The notes below the pieces were generated by a model. That model had not been told where the DNA came from. It ran no database searches and saw only the letters and a program-made list of their open reading frames with translations. A stretch of DNA of 64,000 bases from Catalinimonas alkaloidigena (lineage in GTDB: Bacteria; Bacteroidota; Bacteroidia; Cytophagales; Flexibacteraceae): positions 1-64,000 of the forward strand of contig NZ_FNFO01000004.1 in NCBI RefSeq assembly GCF_900100765.1, in the 5' to 3' direction. Positions 51,857 through 62,400 of the stretch are shown here, one piece after another; the stretch's first letter is position 1; every line of letters begins with the position of its first letter. The position numbers were made by a program, and so were the translations under genes.

Positions 51857-54037
51857 TTATTGTTTTAGCACCCGCACCTGATGCTGCGCTTGCGCTGTAT
51901 TCACCTGCAACACGTACATGCCGGGCAACAGGTCCGATACGTCGAACGAAGTACTCACCCCAGCCTGTGTCTCCTGCTGCAACAGCAGCTTACCCGTCAG
52001 GTCGTACATTTTGAGCGAAGCCGGTCCTTCCAGGTCGAGCCAGTCTACGTTCAACTGATTGCGCACCGGGTTGGGATACACCAGCAGCCCCTCGACCTGT
52101 TGCGACGCGTTGGTGCTGGCCTGCCAGGGCGACCGGGCCGCCAGTACTGCGCCCACGGCGCGGTGTGCCTGCAACAGCCCGTAACCCGTCGCGAAATCGA
52201 ACCCGGGGTCGGGATAAGGCGTGAACGGGTTGTCCATGTCGATGGCGGTCAGTTGCATCGCCTTCAGAATCTGCTTGGGCGACAGCGAGTAATCGGAGGC
52301 TTCCAGCATCAGCGCGGCTACCCCGGCGGCATGCGGGGCCGAAGCCGATGTTCCGAAGAAATTCGGCAGGCTGTCGCCTTCGTAATCGAAGCCAAAGAAG
52401 GTGGTGTTCCCCCCCTGCGGAGCCAGTAACTCCGGTTTCTTGCGCACTTTCGGGAAGATGCGGCGCCCCTGCGTGTTGAACAGCGTGGGCGTGCCTCCCA
52501 ACGAAGAAAACACCTCCAGCGTGGGGGGATTTACCCCGAATACGGGGGTGCGGTCGTAGCGCACCGCCCCAACGGCAATGGCATGTTCGGCATTGGCGTG
52601 GCCATACACGGTGCTGCTGTTGGTGAAGTACTCGTCTACGTCCGAAAACCCGAAGTTGATGTATTTGATGTAGCTGGGCACGTACTTGAGCAGAAGTTTC
52701 TCCACAAAGCCGGCATCCTCGGGAATGTACTTGCCGATGGCCAGATAGCCGGTAGCGCCGGAAGCGGAAGCGGCCGACAGAATCTCGACCGCATCGCTGT
52801 TCAGGTTGTTGTTGATGCCGGAAAGCACGCTAAGGACACTGGCAAAGTTGCCGTCTTCCAGCACCAGCAAAATGTCCAGATCGGTGCTCGAACCGGGGCA
52901 TCCTTCACATACGGACGCAAAGGGCTGGTCCCACTGAAACGATAGCAGAATGTCGCCGCCCGGCGGAATGGTGAACTGCTGAAACAGATCCACACCCGGT
53001 CCCGGATCGAAATCGTGCAGGTAGTAGGTTCCCAGCGTATCGCCAGACAGCACATCGTTCAACATATGAGTCCCCCCGTAGCGGAAAAACGACTCGTACG
53101 AATAGTTGTAGTTGTTGCCCGCCGCCGAAAAGTACGGCACGCCGTTTTGGCTGACGGCATCGGCCGCCTGCGCGATGATGCCGTCCTGAAACATCGGCTC
53201 GGCATAGTAGAAGACGTCGTCCACAATTACGTCGCTGCCTGCGCTGGCCAGGTTCAGAATGCTCTGCGCAAAATTGGCCTGTCCCAGAAACGCCGAGCTA
53301 AACGCCAGGCTGCTGGCTGGCGCCACGTCCAGCACGATTTCGGCCATGCCGCGTCCTTCGTCCGAGCCCGCGCCGGGCAGTTCTTCCAGCACATTGACGA
53401 GCGTTTCGTTACCGTTCGGGTTGCCCGGTCCGGGCAGGTCACCGCTGGCAATGCCCGCCGCCGCGCCGTTCAGCGTGTTGTAGCTGTCGGACAGAATGCC
53501 GATGGTCACGTCGCGCCCTTTTACGCTGTACAGTTGGCGGGCCAGTGCAGAACGTTGCGCGGCATCGCCCTGGCTCGTGACCGATCCCACGTTGGTAGAC
53601 GGTTTGTAGGCAGGACTCATGAAGCGCAGCGAGGTTACCTCGTCCAGCGACGTAAGGGCCTCGATGGGCATCAGTCCCGATACCATCCGGCCGAATTGCA
53701 CGCCATTTTTCAGGCCTTTCGCCTGCAGATCGGCCAGTAGGTCAGCGCCGGAGCCTTCTGCGGTCGCTTCGACCACCACGTATCCGTCTACCACCTGCAA
53801 GAGGCCTGTTTTTGGTTGAAACGGAACAACCTGTAGCGTACGAAGGCTTTGTTTGGGGGAAGGAGCGGCTGGTTTTTGCGGCTGCGCCAGATCGACCAAC
53901 GCGGGGGCCACTTTCGACGCTTTGGCCTTTGGCCCGAGAAGCGTCTGGGCCTGCAACGGCGCTGGCGCATGGGTGAGTACGAGCAAAGCGACTATCCCGG
54001 CCAGCGGGAAGCGCTTCCAGAAGTAAGCTTGTTGCAT
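51857..54037 (-). CDS. Secreted subtilase-fold (S8-like) protease with T9SS sorting domain, copy 2
   Basis: A 726-residue paralogue of the 49136-51328 protein, in tandem on the same strand. The ATG at 54037 starts a signal peptide (LAGIVALLVLTHAPAPLQAQ). It keeps Asp184 in IGILSDSYN, Glu227 in SDEGRGMAEI in place of the catalytic His, Asn in YFSAAGNNYN, and Ser in FFGTSASAPHAAGVAALM, which is closer to the classical GTSxAxPHxAG motif than copy 1. It shares the PPGGDILLSFQWDQPFA insert and ends in a T9SS domain (LVYPNPVRNQLNVDWL to QVRVLKQ). A tandem gene duplication with separate regulation is likely. Confidence 0.8.
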   Translation of the reverse strand: MQQAYFWKRFPLAGIVALLVLTHAPAPLQAQTLLGPKAKASKVAPALVDLAQPQKPAAPSPKQSLRTLQVVPFQPKTGLLQVVDGYVVVEATAEGSGADLLADLQAKGLKNGVQFGRMVSGLMPIEALTSLDEVTSLRFMSPAYKPSTNVGSVTSQGDAAQRSALARQLYSVKGRDVTIGILSDSYNTLNGAAAGIASGDLPGPGNPNGNETLVNVLEELPGAGSDEGRGMAEIVLDVAPASSLAFSSAFLGQANFAQSILNLASAGSDVIVDDVFYYAEPMFQDGIIAQAADAVSQNGVPYFSAAGNNYNYSYESFFRYGGTHMLNDVLSGDTLGTYYLHDFDPGPGVDLFQQFTIPPGGDILLSFQWDQPFASVCEGCPGSSTDLDILLVLEDGNFASVLSVLSGINNNLNSDAVEILSAASASGATGYLAIGKYIPEDAGFVEKLLLKYVPSYIKYINFGFSDVDEYFTNSSTVYGHANAEHAIAVGAVRYDRTPVFGVNPPTLEVFSSLGGTPTLFNTQGRRIFPKVRKKPELLAPQGGNTTFFGFDYEGDSLPNFFGTSASAPHAAGVAALMLEASDYSLSPKQILKAMQLTAIDMDNPFTPYPDPGFDFATGYGLLQAHRAVGAVLAARSPWQASTNASQQVEGLLVYPNPVRNQLNVDWLDLEGPASLKMYDLTGKLLLQQETQAGVSTSFDVSDLLPGMYVLQVNTAQAQHQVRVLKQ

Positions 54038-54494
54038 GAGGATGGAAGTGAGGTTAGGAAAAAATTGAAGATTCTCAGGAGGGAATATACTCGTTTCGCG
54101 TATGGGTTGGCACCCGACCCGGCACATTAGTCGATAAATCCTATTTATTCATGATTGTTAAAAGCACACTCACGTTCAGGGACTTGCGTTTTTACAAGGG
54201 TCGCTCGGGCCGGACCGTGCAGCGGCAACTCGTTCGGCAGAAGAGCGGACGGAAGATAAGACCGCGGGAGCTAGCATCCGGTGCACGACGTCCCTGAAAG
54301 CAGCACGGCAGGAAGCGACGAAGAAGCGCTCGTGTAGATCAGAGCAAGACGATCAGGCGTCGGGAACGCTCCGGCAGGCCTGCGATTCGACCAGGAACCT
54401 CATCGTGTGGAGGTTGTCGAAGCAAATGAAGCGAAACACGCTAACAACCTCAATACTGATTTTTCAGTATTTCGTGCCGCCCCCCCGAGATTCG
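54038..54494. other. Intergenic region, no gene seen
   Basis: 457 bp between subtilase copy 2 (minus) and the stop of the DUF2339 gene (minus). It should contain the protease promoter, but no exact TAnnTTTG box was found. No tRNA or repeat recognised. Confidence 0.5.
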
Positions 54495-56786
54495 CTATGG
54501 TTTTTCTTCGGTGATGACGTGGCGGTACTTGTTGTACAGAAACGAGACCATCAGCATCAGTACGCCCAGCACGACCAGGACCAGGGTCTTCCCGAGGGTA
54601 GACGCCCTGGACAAATCGTACAGAAACAGCTTGAGCAGCGTGATGGCGAACAGCACGATTGCGCCGATGCGAAGCAGTTTACGGCGTTGCCGGATGCCCA
54701 GGACGCTCAACCCCAGCGCATAAGTTCCCCAGAGCACACTCAGTCCCAACCGGCGGGGGCCGGCAAACCCCGCCAGCGACATCCACTGTACTAGCTCGCT
54801 ACTCAGGGCGGCCAACACGCTGAGGTGCAGCAGCACTTCAAAGGCAGGTCGCCACGACACCCGCCCGAGGGGAACGCGGGTGGCCGACCTCAACAGAACC
54901 AGCAGCCCCACAACCAACAGCAGCAGGGTGTACCGTGTCAGGAAATACCACGGGCGCCACCGTTCCCCGTCCGGCAGTTCGGTCAGGGCGACGCGCAGTT
55001 GTTCCCAGGCGGGCCAAGCAGCTATAACGACGCCCACCAGCAGCAGAAAGCCCGCCCCTACCGTAACGACGCGCAGCGGTTCGCTCGTGAGGTACCGGCG
55101 GTTCAGCCCTACGCAAACGGCCACAAACAGCAACGTGTAGTTGAAAATCCAGAAGTCGTGCAGGTGCTCGTACACCAGGTAATCCGGCGCATACACCGCC
55201 ACCGACGGCAGCCAGCGGTTCAGGCCCGTGGTCAGTTCGATTTCGAAAGCCAGGTAAGCCACCACCAGCGCCATGCCCCCCAGCGCGTATGGCAACCAGG
55301 TTCGTCCGGTCGTCGGCGTCTTCGCGGACCTGACCAAGGCGGTGATCGCGCCGAAAGAGGTCAGCACCCACAGCGACGTCATAAACCGCAGGTTCAGGAA
55401 CGGCATCAGGTCACGTCCCAGGTAGGTCAGCCAGTCGTAGACCAGACTACCGAAAGTAAAGAAGTAGAGCGGGTAGGCCAGTTTGGCGTAGAACGTCACG
55501 CCCCGCTTCAGGCCGATCCACGCCAACAGGGCCGCTTCGGCCGCCCAGAGGAGCGTTACCCAGTGGCCGTCGAATTGTACCGGCACTGCAATGGCGGCAA
55601 ATACCAGCCCCAGGCCGGTCACCAGGTAAAACAGGTGGGTGTCGGCGCCCCGGCGGCGATACAGCAGCCCACTGACCACCGCATGCACCGCGGCATTCGC
55701 TAGCGTGAAAAGCCCCAGCCCCTGTGTATAGGCCGGCACGTCTAGCAACTGGTAGCCCAATCCGTAAAAGACGAACGAGTTCAGCATCAGCAGCAGCACG
55801 TCGTCTTTCTGAAACGGTTCGTTGCGCAGGAGCTTATACCCCAGAAATGTCAGGTAGAACAGCAGGTAAAACAACGTCAGGAAGCCGAACGCCAGCGCAA
55901 AATCGGCCGGGGTGTAGCGCGTTTCCACCCAGCCCGCAAACACCAGCCACGTCAACAGAAACGCAGCATAATAGAGTAGTTTCCAGTACGTTTTGAGCGA
56001 TAGCGCCAACACGCCCAGGTTCAGGATGGTCATGTACACGAACAAGACCACGACCCGCCCGGAGCCGTCGCTGAGCAGAAAAGGCACTCCGTACGCGCCG
56101 ACCAAGCCCAGGTGCGCGATGATCTGTTGATCGTACCGCAGTGCCGCCCCCACCGTAAACCCCGTAAAGAGTACCATCAGGCCAAACGCCACGCCCTGCG
56201 GCATCAGGTGGTAATAGTCGAAGGCGAAGTAGGTGACGAAATACAGAATTGCCATGGCACCGCTGAGCAGCACCGCACTGAATGCCAAGTACCTGGACTT
56301 CAGCCAGAACGCTGCGCCCAGCAACCCCGCCCCCACGGCATACGACAGGCCGATGCGCCCCCAGGGACTGATCAGCTCCTGGTCGATGGCGTACTTCGCG
56401 CCGATGCCCACGCCAATCACCAGAATGAGGATGCCGATTTTATTGATCAGGTTGCCCCCCACAAACGACTCCAGGTTTTTCAGGCTGAACTGCCAAGTCT
56501 TATCAGCAAACGCATCGGACGGCGGCGGATCGGCAGTCGTCAGGTCCTTTACCGACGCCGCCAGGGGGACGCGCTGAGGCAGAACGGCAGTTGGCTGATC
56601 TTTTTGCAGAGTAGGAGCCGACCCGGGGCGAGGTCCTGTGACCGGCGCAACCGGGTGGGGTGCCCCGTTTTTCAACTGGTGGACTTCCTGCCGAAGCGCC
56701 TGCACCTCGCGTTGCAGCGTTTCCTGTTGCCGGATCAGTCTGGCCAGGGTTTCGCGTAATTCTTCCTGAGAGGATTCGTCCGACAT
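54495..56786 (-). CDS. DUF2339 polytopic membrane protein
   Basis: A 763-residue membrane protein. A coiled coil (LARLIRQQETLQREVQALRQ, residues ~10-40) and a Pro-rich linker precede ~20 or more transmembrane helices. LESFVGGNLINKIGILILVIGVG opens the DUF2339 region (~residue 100), and the C-terminus (LRIGAIVLFAITLLKLFLYD) closes it. The family is widespread in Bacteroidota and proteobacteria and has no established function. I took the second ATG (56786); the first is two codons upstream. A good promoter lies just before it. Confidence 0.85.
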   Translation of the reverse strand: MSDESSQEELRETLARLIRQQETLQREVQALRQEVHQLKNGAPHPVAPVTGPRPGSAPTLQKDQPTAVLPQRVPLAASVKDLTTADPPPSDAFADKTWQFSLKNLESFVGGNLINKIGILILVIGVGIGAKYAIDQELISPWGRIGLSYAVGAGLLGAAFWLKSRYLAFSAVLLSGAMAILYFVTYFAFDYYHLMPQGVAFGLMVLFTGFTVGAALRYDQQIIAHLGLVGAYGVPFLLSDGSGRVVVLFVYMTILNLGVLALSLKTYWKLLYYAAFLLTWLVFAGWVETRYTPADFALAFGFLTLFYLLFYLTFLGYKLLRNEPFQKDDVLLLMLNSFVFYGLGYQLLDVPAYTQGLGLFTLANAAVHAVVSGLLYRRRGADTHLFYLVTGLGLVFAAIAVPVQFDGHWVTLLWAAEAALLAWIGLKRGVTFYAKLAYPLYFFTFGSLVYDWLTYLGRDLMPFLNLRFMTSLWVLTSFGAITALVRSAKTPTTGRTWLPYALGGMALVVAYLAFEIELTTGLNRWLPSVAVYAPDYLVYEHLHDFWIFNYTLLFVAVCVGLNRRYLTSEPLRVVTVGAGFLLLVGVVIAAWPAWEQLRVALTELPDGERWRPWYFLTRYTLLLLVVGLLVLLRSATRVPLGRVSWRPAFEVLLHLSVLAALSSELVQWMSLAGFAGPRRLGLSVLWGTYALGLSVLGIRQRRKLLRIGAIVLFAITLLKLFLYDLSRASTLGKTLVLVVLGVLMLMVSFLYNKYRHVITEEKP

Positions 56787-56813
56787 CGGCACGGTGGTTC
56801 GTAGGTATCCTTC

Positions 56814-56843
56814 AAAAATAGCCGGAATCCTGACAAGTTCAAC
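56814..56843 (-). promoter_or_regulatory. Promoter candidate for the DUF2339 gene
   Basis: On the minus strand, TTG (56843-56841) is followed after 19 bases by TATTTTTG (56821-56814), an exact TAnnTTTG box with the correct -33/-7 spacing. The start codon is 27 bp downstream. Confidence 0.55.
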
Positions 56844-56858
56844 ACGACGAACGCGGCT

Positions 56859-57770
56859 CTACCGGCGACGGGTTGTAAGGTACAGACCGCCCAACACCAG
56901 AAATCCGCCCGGCACCAGCCACACCGACGGCACTTCGCCCAGCACCACCAGCGCAAAAATGGCCGCAAAGACCGGCGTCATCAGGCGGGTCGTGGTGGTC
57001 AGCACCACCGGCAAGCGCCGCGACGCCGCACTGTAGCTGAACGTAGGCACCACCGTCGAGATCACCCCCAGCGTCAGCAGTGCCGCCAGTAGATGTCCCT
57101 GCGAACTCACCCGCGCTACCTCCTCCGGGTTTTGCGCCAGCCACATCCCCAGAAGCGGTGCTCCGGCCGCAAAGGTGCCGGTCGCCACTGCCGTCGGCGC
57201 CGGATCTTCGCCGCGCTCCGCTCCCCGACGGTAAAGGATCGAGTATGCCGCCATCACCCCGGCCGAAGCCAGCGCACACGCATCGCCGATCAGACGACTC
57301 TGCCCGCCGCCGTTGGCCTTTGCCAGTTCGGGTAGTACAATCACTCCTACCCCGATCATCGCCAGTGTGACGCCCACTTTCTCGTTCCGCGAGGTCGGCA
57401 CGCCACGCAGCAGCTGATAGGCGACTGCAAACAAAGGCGAGGAATTGATCAGCAGCGTTGCTTCGGCCACCGGCGCGGCCTGAAAGGCCACCACCGCCAG
57501 TCCGTAATAAAACACCATCATCAGGCTCAGGCCCCACGTGAGGCGCAGATTCGCGTGCTGTGGGTAGAACGATTGCCGCCGCTGCCAGAGCCACAGGGGC
57601 AACATCACCAGCAACGCCACAAACAGACGGCCCGTCACGACGCCCAGCAGCGACACTCCCGGCAGTAGTTTGACCCACACGCCCGTCAGACCCCAGGTCA
57701 CGGCTGTCGCCAGCGCAAAAAGTAACCCGACCCGATGGTGCGAAGCAGTAGACGTCCTAGAAGTGGGCAT
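56859..57770 (-). CDS. EamA/DMT family transporter
   Basis: A 303-residue permease with ten transmembrane helices in two EamA repeats, from FALATAVTWGLTGVWVKLLP and from SRLIGDACALASAGVMAAYS. The second repeat has the typical APLLGMWL and PVFAAIFALVVLGEVPS. It starts at the ATG at 57770; the upstream extension is not hydrophobic. Members export metabolites or amino acids; the substrate is unknown. It is separated by 57 bp from the DUF2339 start, and a TAGCTTTG -7-like box at 57810-57803 may be its promoter. Confidence 0.88.
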   Translation of the reverse strand: MPTSRTSTASHHRVGLLFALATAVTWGLTGVWVKLLPGVSLLGVVTGRLFVALLVMLPLWLWQRRQSFYPQHANLRLTWGLSLMMVFYYGLAVVAFQAAPVAEATLLINSSPLFAVAYQLLRGVPTSRNEKVGVTLAMIGVGVIVLPELAKANGGGQSRLIGDACALASAGVMAAYSILYRRGAERGEDPAPTAVATGTFAAGAPLLGMWLAQNPEEVARVSSQGHLLAALLTLGVISTVVPTFSYSAASRRLPVVLTTTTRLMTPVFAAIFALVVLGEVPSVWLVPGGFLVLGGLYLTTRRR

Positions 57771-57802
57771 GAACCAAACGTGATTTACGGCGGAAAACGC
57801 AC

Positions 57803-57810
57803 CAAAGCTA
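57803..57810 (-). promoter_or_regulatory. Candidate -7 box for the DMT transporter gene
   Basis: The minus strand reads TAGCTTTG, an exact TAnnTTTG match 32 bp before the ATG at 57770. No clear -33 element. Confidence 0.38.
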
Positions 57811-57845
57811 CGCCATTGGAACGGCTCGTTCCGGTGAAAAAGCAA

Positions 57846-57873
57846 AACAGCCGACCCGTTCGGGTCGGCTGTT
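57846..57873 (-). terminator. Terminator of the second SusC/SusD operon
   Basis: A perfect 12 bp inverted repeat (57846-57857 and 57862-57873, 4-base loop) lies 25 bp beyond the SusD stop. The minus-strand T-run is short (TTTTGC), but the stem is very stable. Confidence 0.8.
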
Positions 57874-57898
57874 CGGCAATGGATTCACCCCACGGCGC

Positions 57899-59401
57899 TT
57901 ACGGTTCGGTGAACCAGAGCGGTTTGGTGTGGTAATCGTTTTCCAGTCCGCCCTCGGCGGCGATGTTTTCCTGGTTCCAGTCGTATTCCGAATACTGGGT
58001 AGGCAGGCACCGTTCTACGGGTTTGCCCATGTTTTCGGGGCGCAGCGTGTCGGGCAGCGCAAAGCCCATGAACACGTCGCCGCTGTAATCGTAGCGACGC
58101 AGGTCGGCCCAGGTTTCGTTGTTCGTAAACAGGGCGATGTACTTCTGCGACATGATGTGCGCCAGTGTCAGGTCCGTGCTCGCTTGCGGCAACGCATCGC
58201 TCGCCAGGTAGTCGGCGGCGGCTCCTGCATCGACGCCCACGTAATCCATGTGCGAACGCACTCCTTCCTGAAACGCCGCCAGGGCCGTTCCCAGATCGCC
58301 TTTGTGGAAAGCCGCTTCTGCCTTGATGAACTGTAACTCGAAGTAAGTCATCAGCGGATAAGGCGCGCCGTCCAGGAACAGGTACTTGCCGTACATCCGC
58401 GGAATGGCGTTGGCCACCGTATCGCCCCCGGGCGTGACCGTCATCTGTCCGGCCAGCGTATCGCCCAGCGGGAACGAAACGCCGTGGTAGTCGCTGTCCG
58501 GGTTGGCGTTGAACATCAGCGGCAAGCGGGGGTCTTCCACGCCGTTGAACTGCGTGCCGTCGAGTAGTTCGATCACCACCCGCCCCTGCCGGTAGTTGTT
58601 GTAGTTGGCCCGCGATGCCCCCAGGAAGTTGGCCGTTGCCGAGCTGTTCCCTTCGAAATAGATGTTCAGGTTGTCGTCGTTGCTCTCGAACGCGTTATCG
58701 ACGTACTGAATCACCTGATCGGGATTGTACAGAGCCTTGTTGGAAAGGTGGTTGGCCCGCCGGGCTTTTACCGCGTAAACCATCTTGCGCCACTTGCTCA
58801 GGTCACCGTTGTAGATCAGTTCCCACTCGGGCAAGTTCACGTCCTCGGTCGCATCGGCGGCTTCAAGCGCCACCAGGGCTTCGTCGGCCAGCTTGTCGAT
58901 CTCCCCGTAAATGTACTCCTGCGTGTCGTAGGTAAACTTGGTTTGGGTGTTGTCCCACGCCTGCTGGTAGGGCATCGGTCCGTAGGTATCGGTAGCCTGC
59001 AACCAGCTCCACGCCATGATGGCCTTGCCGATGCCTTCGTACGCACCGTACCCGCGCTCTTCGGCGGCTTTCATCACTTCGTTGACGTTGGAGCCGATCG
59101 ACCAGTAGTGGTTCCGCCAGCGTTGCGCGGCGGCCGACGGGTTGTCGGCCGTGCCCCGGCTGCCGTGCATGTCGTAGTTGTAATACGGGTTCACGTAACT
59201 CCAGTACTGGCTGTACTCGCCCACGTAACGGCTGTCGAACATTTCGCCTTCGGCCATGGCGTAGGCAATCTGCGGCAGGTACAGGTGCGGCTCGGCCACC
59301 TGCGGCAGGTACGGATCGTCGTTGATGTCGAGGTAGTCATCGCACGCCGTCAGGCCCGCGATCAACAACCCGATCAGAGAAAATGAATATCGTTTTTTCA
59401 T
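57899..59401 (-). CDS. SusD/RagB family lipoprotein (SusD-like_2 type, locus 2)
   Basis: A 500-residue lipoprotein with lipobox LTAC followed by DDYLDINDDPYLPQVAEPHL, which is the SusD-like_2 (PF12771) opening, distinct from the locus 1 SusD. AYAMAEGEMFDSRYVGEYSQ and YEGIGKAIMAWSWLQATDTYGPMPY are typical of this subgroup. It pairs with the SusC-like gene 21 bp upstream. SusD-like_2 proteins are often found with SusC partners without nearby glycosidases, and their ligands are mostly unknown; peptides are one possibility. Confidence 0.9.
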   Translation of the reverse strand: MKKRYSFSLIGLLIAGLTACDDYLDINDDPYLPQVAEPHLYLPQIAYAMAEGEMFDSRYVGEYSQYWSYVNPYYNYDMHGSRGTADNPSAAAQRWRNHYWSIGSNVNEVMKAAEERGYGAYEGIGKAIMAWSWLQATDTYGPMPYQQAWDNTQTKFTYDTQEYIYGEIDKLADEALVALEAADATEDVNLPEWELIYNGDLSKWRKMVYAVKARRANHLSNKALYNPDQVIQYVDNAFESNDDNLNIYFEGNSSATANFLGASRANYNNYRQGRVVIELLDGTQFNGVEDPRLPLMFNANPDSDYHGVSFPLGDTLAGQMTVTPGGDTVANAIPRMYGKYLFLDGAPYPLMTYFELQFIKAEAAFHKGDLGTALAAFQEGVRSHMDYVGVDAGAAADYLASDALPQASTDLTLAHIMSQKYIALFTNNETWADLRRYDYSGDVFMGFALPDTLRPENMGKPVERCLPTQYSEYDWNQENIAAEGGLENDYHTKPLWFTEP

Positions 59402-59422
59402 AAGATGCGAAATCTGGTAAGG

Positions 59423-62400
59423 TTAAAAAGAAGCACGCAGTCCGGCCGCAAACGCAATGGGCGGAGGCACCGAGAAGTAGTCGAACCCGATGGCGCCGCT
59501 TCCCCGCGCGGAGGCGTTCAGGCCGTTGACGTCCGGATCGCCGCCCGAATAGTTGGACCACAACCAGAGGTTCGTACCTGTCAGGTTGATGCTCAGGCTC
59601 TTGACAAACGTCTTGGAGAATAGCGCCGAAGGCAGTTGGTAGGCCAGCGACACGTCGCGGAGGCGCAGCCAGTTGATGTCTTTCTCGATGAAGAGTGACT
59701 CGTTGTAGCCCCGCGCGCTCGACTGGTAGTACGTCTGGTCGAGGGGCACTTCCTGCGTATTGCGGCTGCCGTCTTCCAGCACGCCGTCGAACACCACCAT
59801 TTCGCCCCGGTTGGCCGTGCGCTCGCTCAGGCCGTAGAAGGTCAGCAGACGATTCGTAGCGTTGAACACGTCGCCGCCCTTCCGGATGTCGAAGAGAAAC
59901 GAAAGCGTGAAGTCCTTCCAGTTGAGGCGGTTGGTCAGGCCCAGCGTGAAATCCGGCTGGCGGTTGCCGATCTCGATAAAGCCGGTCTCTTCGATCGGGT
60001 AGCCGTTTTCGCCGATCAGCAGTTCGCCATTCTCGTTGCGCTGGAACGAATTACCCGTGATCGAGTAGAACGACTGCCCCGGCACGTACCCGGCGCGGGC
60101 GTTGCCGTTCAGCCAGGTATCCGACAGGTAGAACTCTTCGAAATTCCCCGGCAGTGCCACCACTTTGTTGCGGTTCAGGGCAAAGTTGGCCGTCGCGTCC
60201 CAGGTGAACGTTCCTTTCTTGACGGGCGTCGCCGTCACCAGCAATTCCACCCCCTGGTTCTGAATCTCGCCGGCGTTGACCAGTTGCAGAATATAGCCCG
60301 AAGCGTAGCTCAGGCGGGGCTGAACGATCTGGTCGCGGCTCGACACGTTGTAGTACGTCGCGTCGATGCCCAGCCGATTCTGGAAGAAACGCAGCTCCAG
60401 ACCGGCTTCGTACGAGACGGTCGTCTCAGGTTTGATGTTGCTGTTCGGGCCGTAAAAGCCCACGTAGAACCCACCGCCGGTACGGGTAAAGGCGCTGAGT
60501 GCCGGTTGTGTCTGGTGCGCGGGAGCATCTTTCCCGACCTGCGCAAACGATGCCCGCACTTTGCCGAACGATAAGGGTCCGCCGATTTGGAACGCATCGG
60601 AGAACACGAACCCGAGGCTCACGGACGGATAGAAGAAGCTGTTGTTCTGCGGCGGCAGGGTGCTCGACCAGTCGTTACGGCCGGTCAGCGTCAGAAACAG
60701 CAGATTGCGGTAGTCGGCCTTGAATTCGCCGAACAGGCCGACCAGTTTCCGGCGGTAGCCTTTGGTGGCAATTTCGCGGGTATTCTGGTCGGTGTTGTTG
60801 ATGCTGTAGAGCCCCGGCACCTGGATGTCTTCGGCATACCACGAATCGACACGGTAGGTGCGGTTTTCCAGGTTGTTGCCCAGCGTCAGGCTGGTGCTGA
60901 CGTCGCCGAACGACTTGTGCAGGTTCAGCATCAGAAACGAGTTGACCAGATGGCTCTGGATGTTGTATTCCGACATCAGGCCGTTGACAGCCGAAGCCTG
61001 GCTGCGGTTCGGGAACGACTGGAACGACTGCGGATCGAGGTATGTGTAGCCGAAAGTGCTGTACACGTCGGCCCCGATGCGGCCCGTCAGGTTCAACCAC
61101 GACAGCGGATCGTACGAGACACTACCGTTCAGCAGCAGGCGGTCGGTGCCGTCGCCCACTTGGTTTTTGTTCACCGAGAAGTACGGGTTGTCGAACGTAT
61201 CGTCGCCATCTTCGTAGACCCGCCGCAACGTTCCGTTGGAGTTTTGCCAGTTGCGCATGTCGTCGGTCGACGGCCAGATCAGCGCGTACTGCAACAGGCT
61301 GGCGTCCCCTTTCGATGCCCGCTCCACGTCCGTCCGCAGGTAGTTGGCCGAGGTGGTCACGTTGAGTTTGCTGCTGAGCTGCGCGCCCACGTTGGCCCGG
61401 ATCGACTTCCGCTGGTAGCCGGTTTCGGGAATAGAGCCCTGTTGGTCGAGCAAGTTCCCCGACAACACGAAGTTGACCCGCTCACTGCCCCCACTCACGC
61501 TCAGGTTGTGCGTCTGCATAAAACCCGTCTGAAAAAAATTCTCCAGGTTGTCGTAGGTCTGCGTCCCGGCCGGAATGGGCGCACCCCAGCGTTGCAGCGT
61601 GCCGTTGTAGGTCGAATCGCCCACGCCGGTATTGTAGGTTTCCAGGCGGTCGGGGAAGCGGGTGATGCGCTCGAACCGGAAGTTGTTGTTGTAGTTGACC
61701 GCCATCTGCCCGGCTTTGCCTTTTTTCGTGGTGATCACGATGGCCCCGTTGGCCGCGTCGATACCGTAGAGGGCGGCTGCCGAAGGGCCTTTCAGCACCG
61801 TTACGCTCTCGATGTCGTTCGGGTCCAGGTCGGCAATGCGGTTCGAGTAATCGCCGCCCCGGTTGGCCCCGTCGTTCAACAGATACCCTTCGCGCAGCGT
61901 CGTGTTGTCGACCGGAATCCCGTCCACCACAAACAGCGGCTGGTTGTTGCCGTCGAGCGACGTCCCCCCCCGGATGATGATGGACGACGACGACCCCGGC
62001 GAGCCACTGGTGGAACCGACCTGAACGCCGGCGATCCGCCCCTGCAAGGCGTCGACCATGTTGGGACGCACCGTTTCGGCGAGCTGCTTGCCCTCCACTT
62101 CCTGGACGGCGTAGCCCAGTTCGCGACGTTTCTGTTCCCGTCCGAACGACGTCACGACGACTTCCTGCAACACCTTGGTGTCTTCTTCCAGCGTGACATC
62201 GATCACCGACCGCGCGCCGATTTCCTGTTCGGTTGTTACGTAACTCACGTACGAGAACGTCAGCGTACTGACGTCGGGTGGTACGGAAAGCACGTACTTT
62301 CCGTTGATGTCGGTGATGGTACCGATGGTCGTGCCTTTGACCAGCACCGACACCCCTGGCAGCGGGTCCTGGGTGCTGGCATCCGTTACGGTTCCCGAGA

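Noticed and set aside
54128-54480. Possible RNA gene in the GC-rich intergenic stretch
   Set aside because: No cloverleaf, no T-loop consensus GGTTCGAATCC and no conserved RNA motif could be found by eye.
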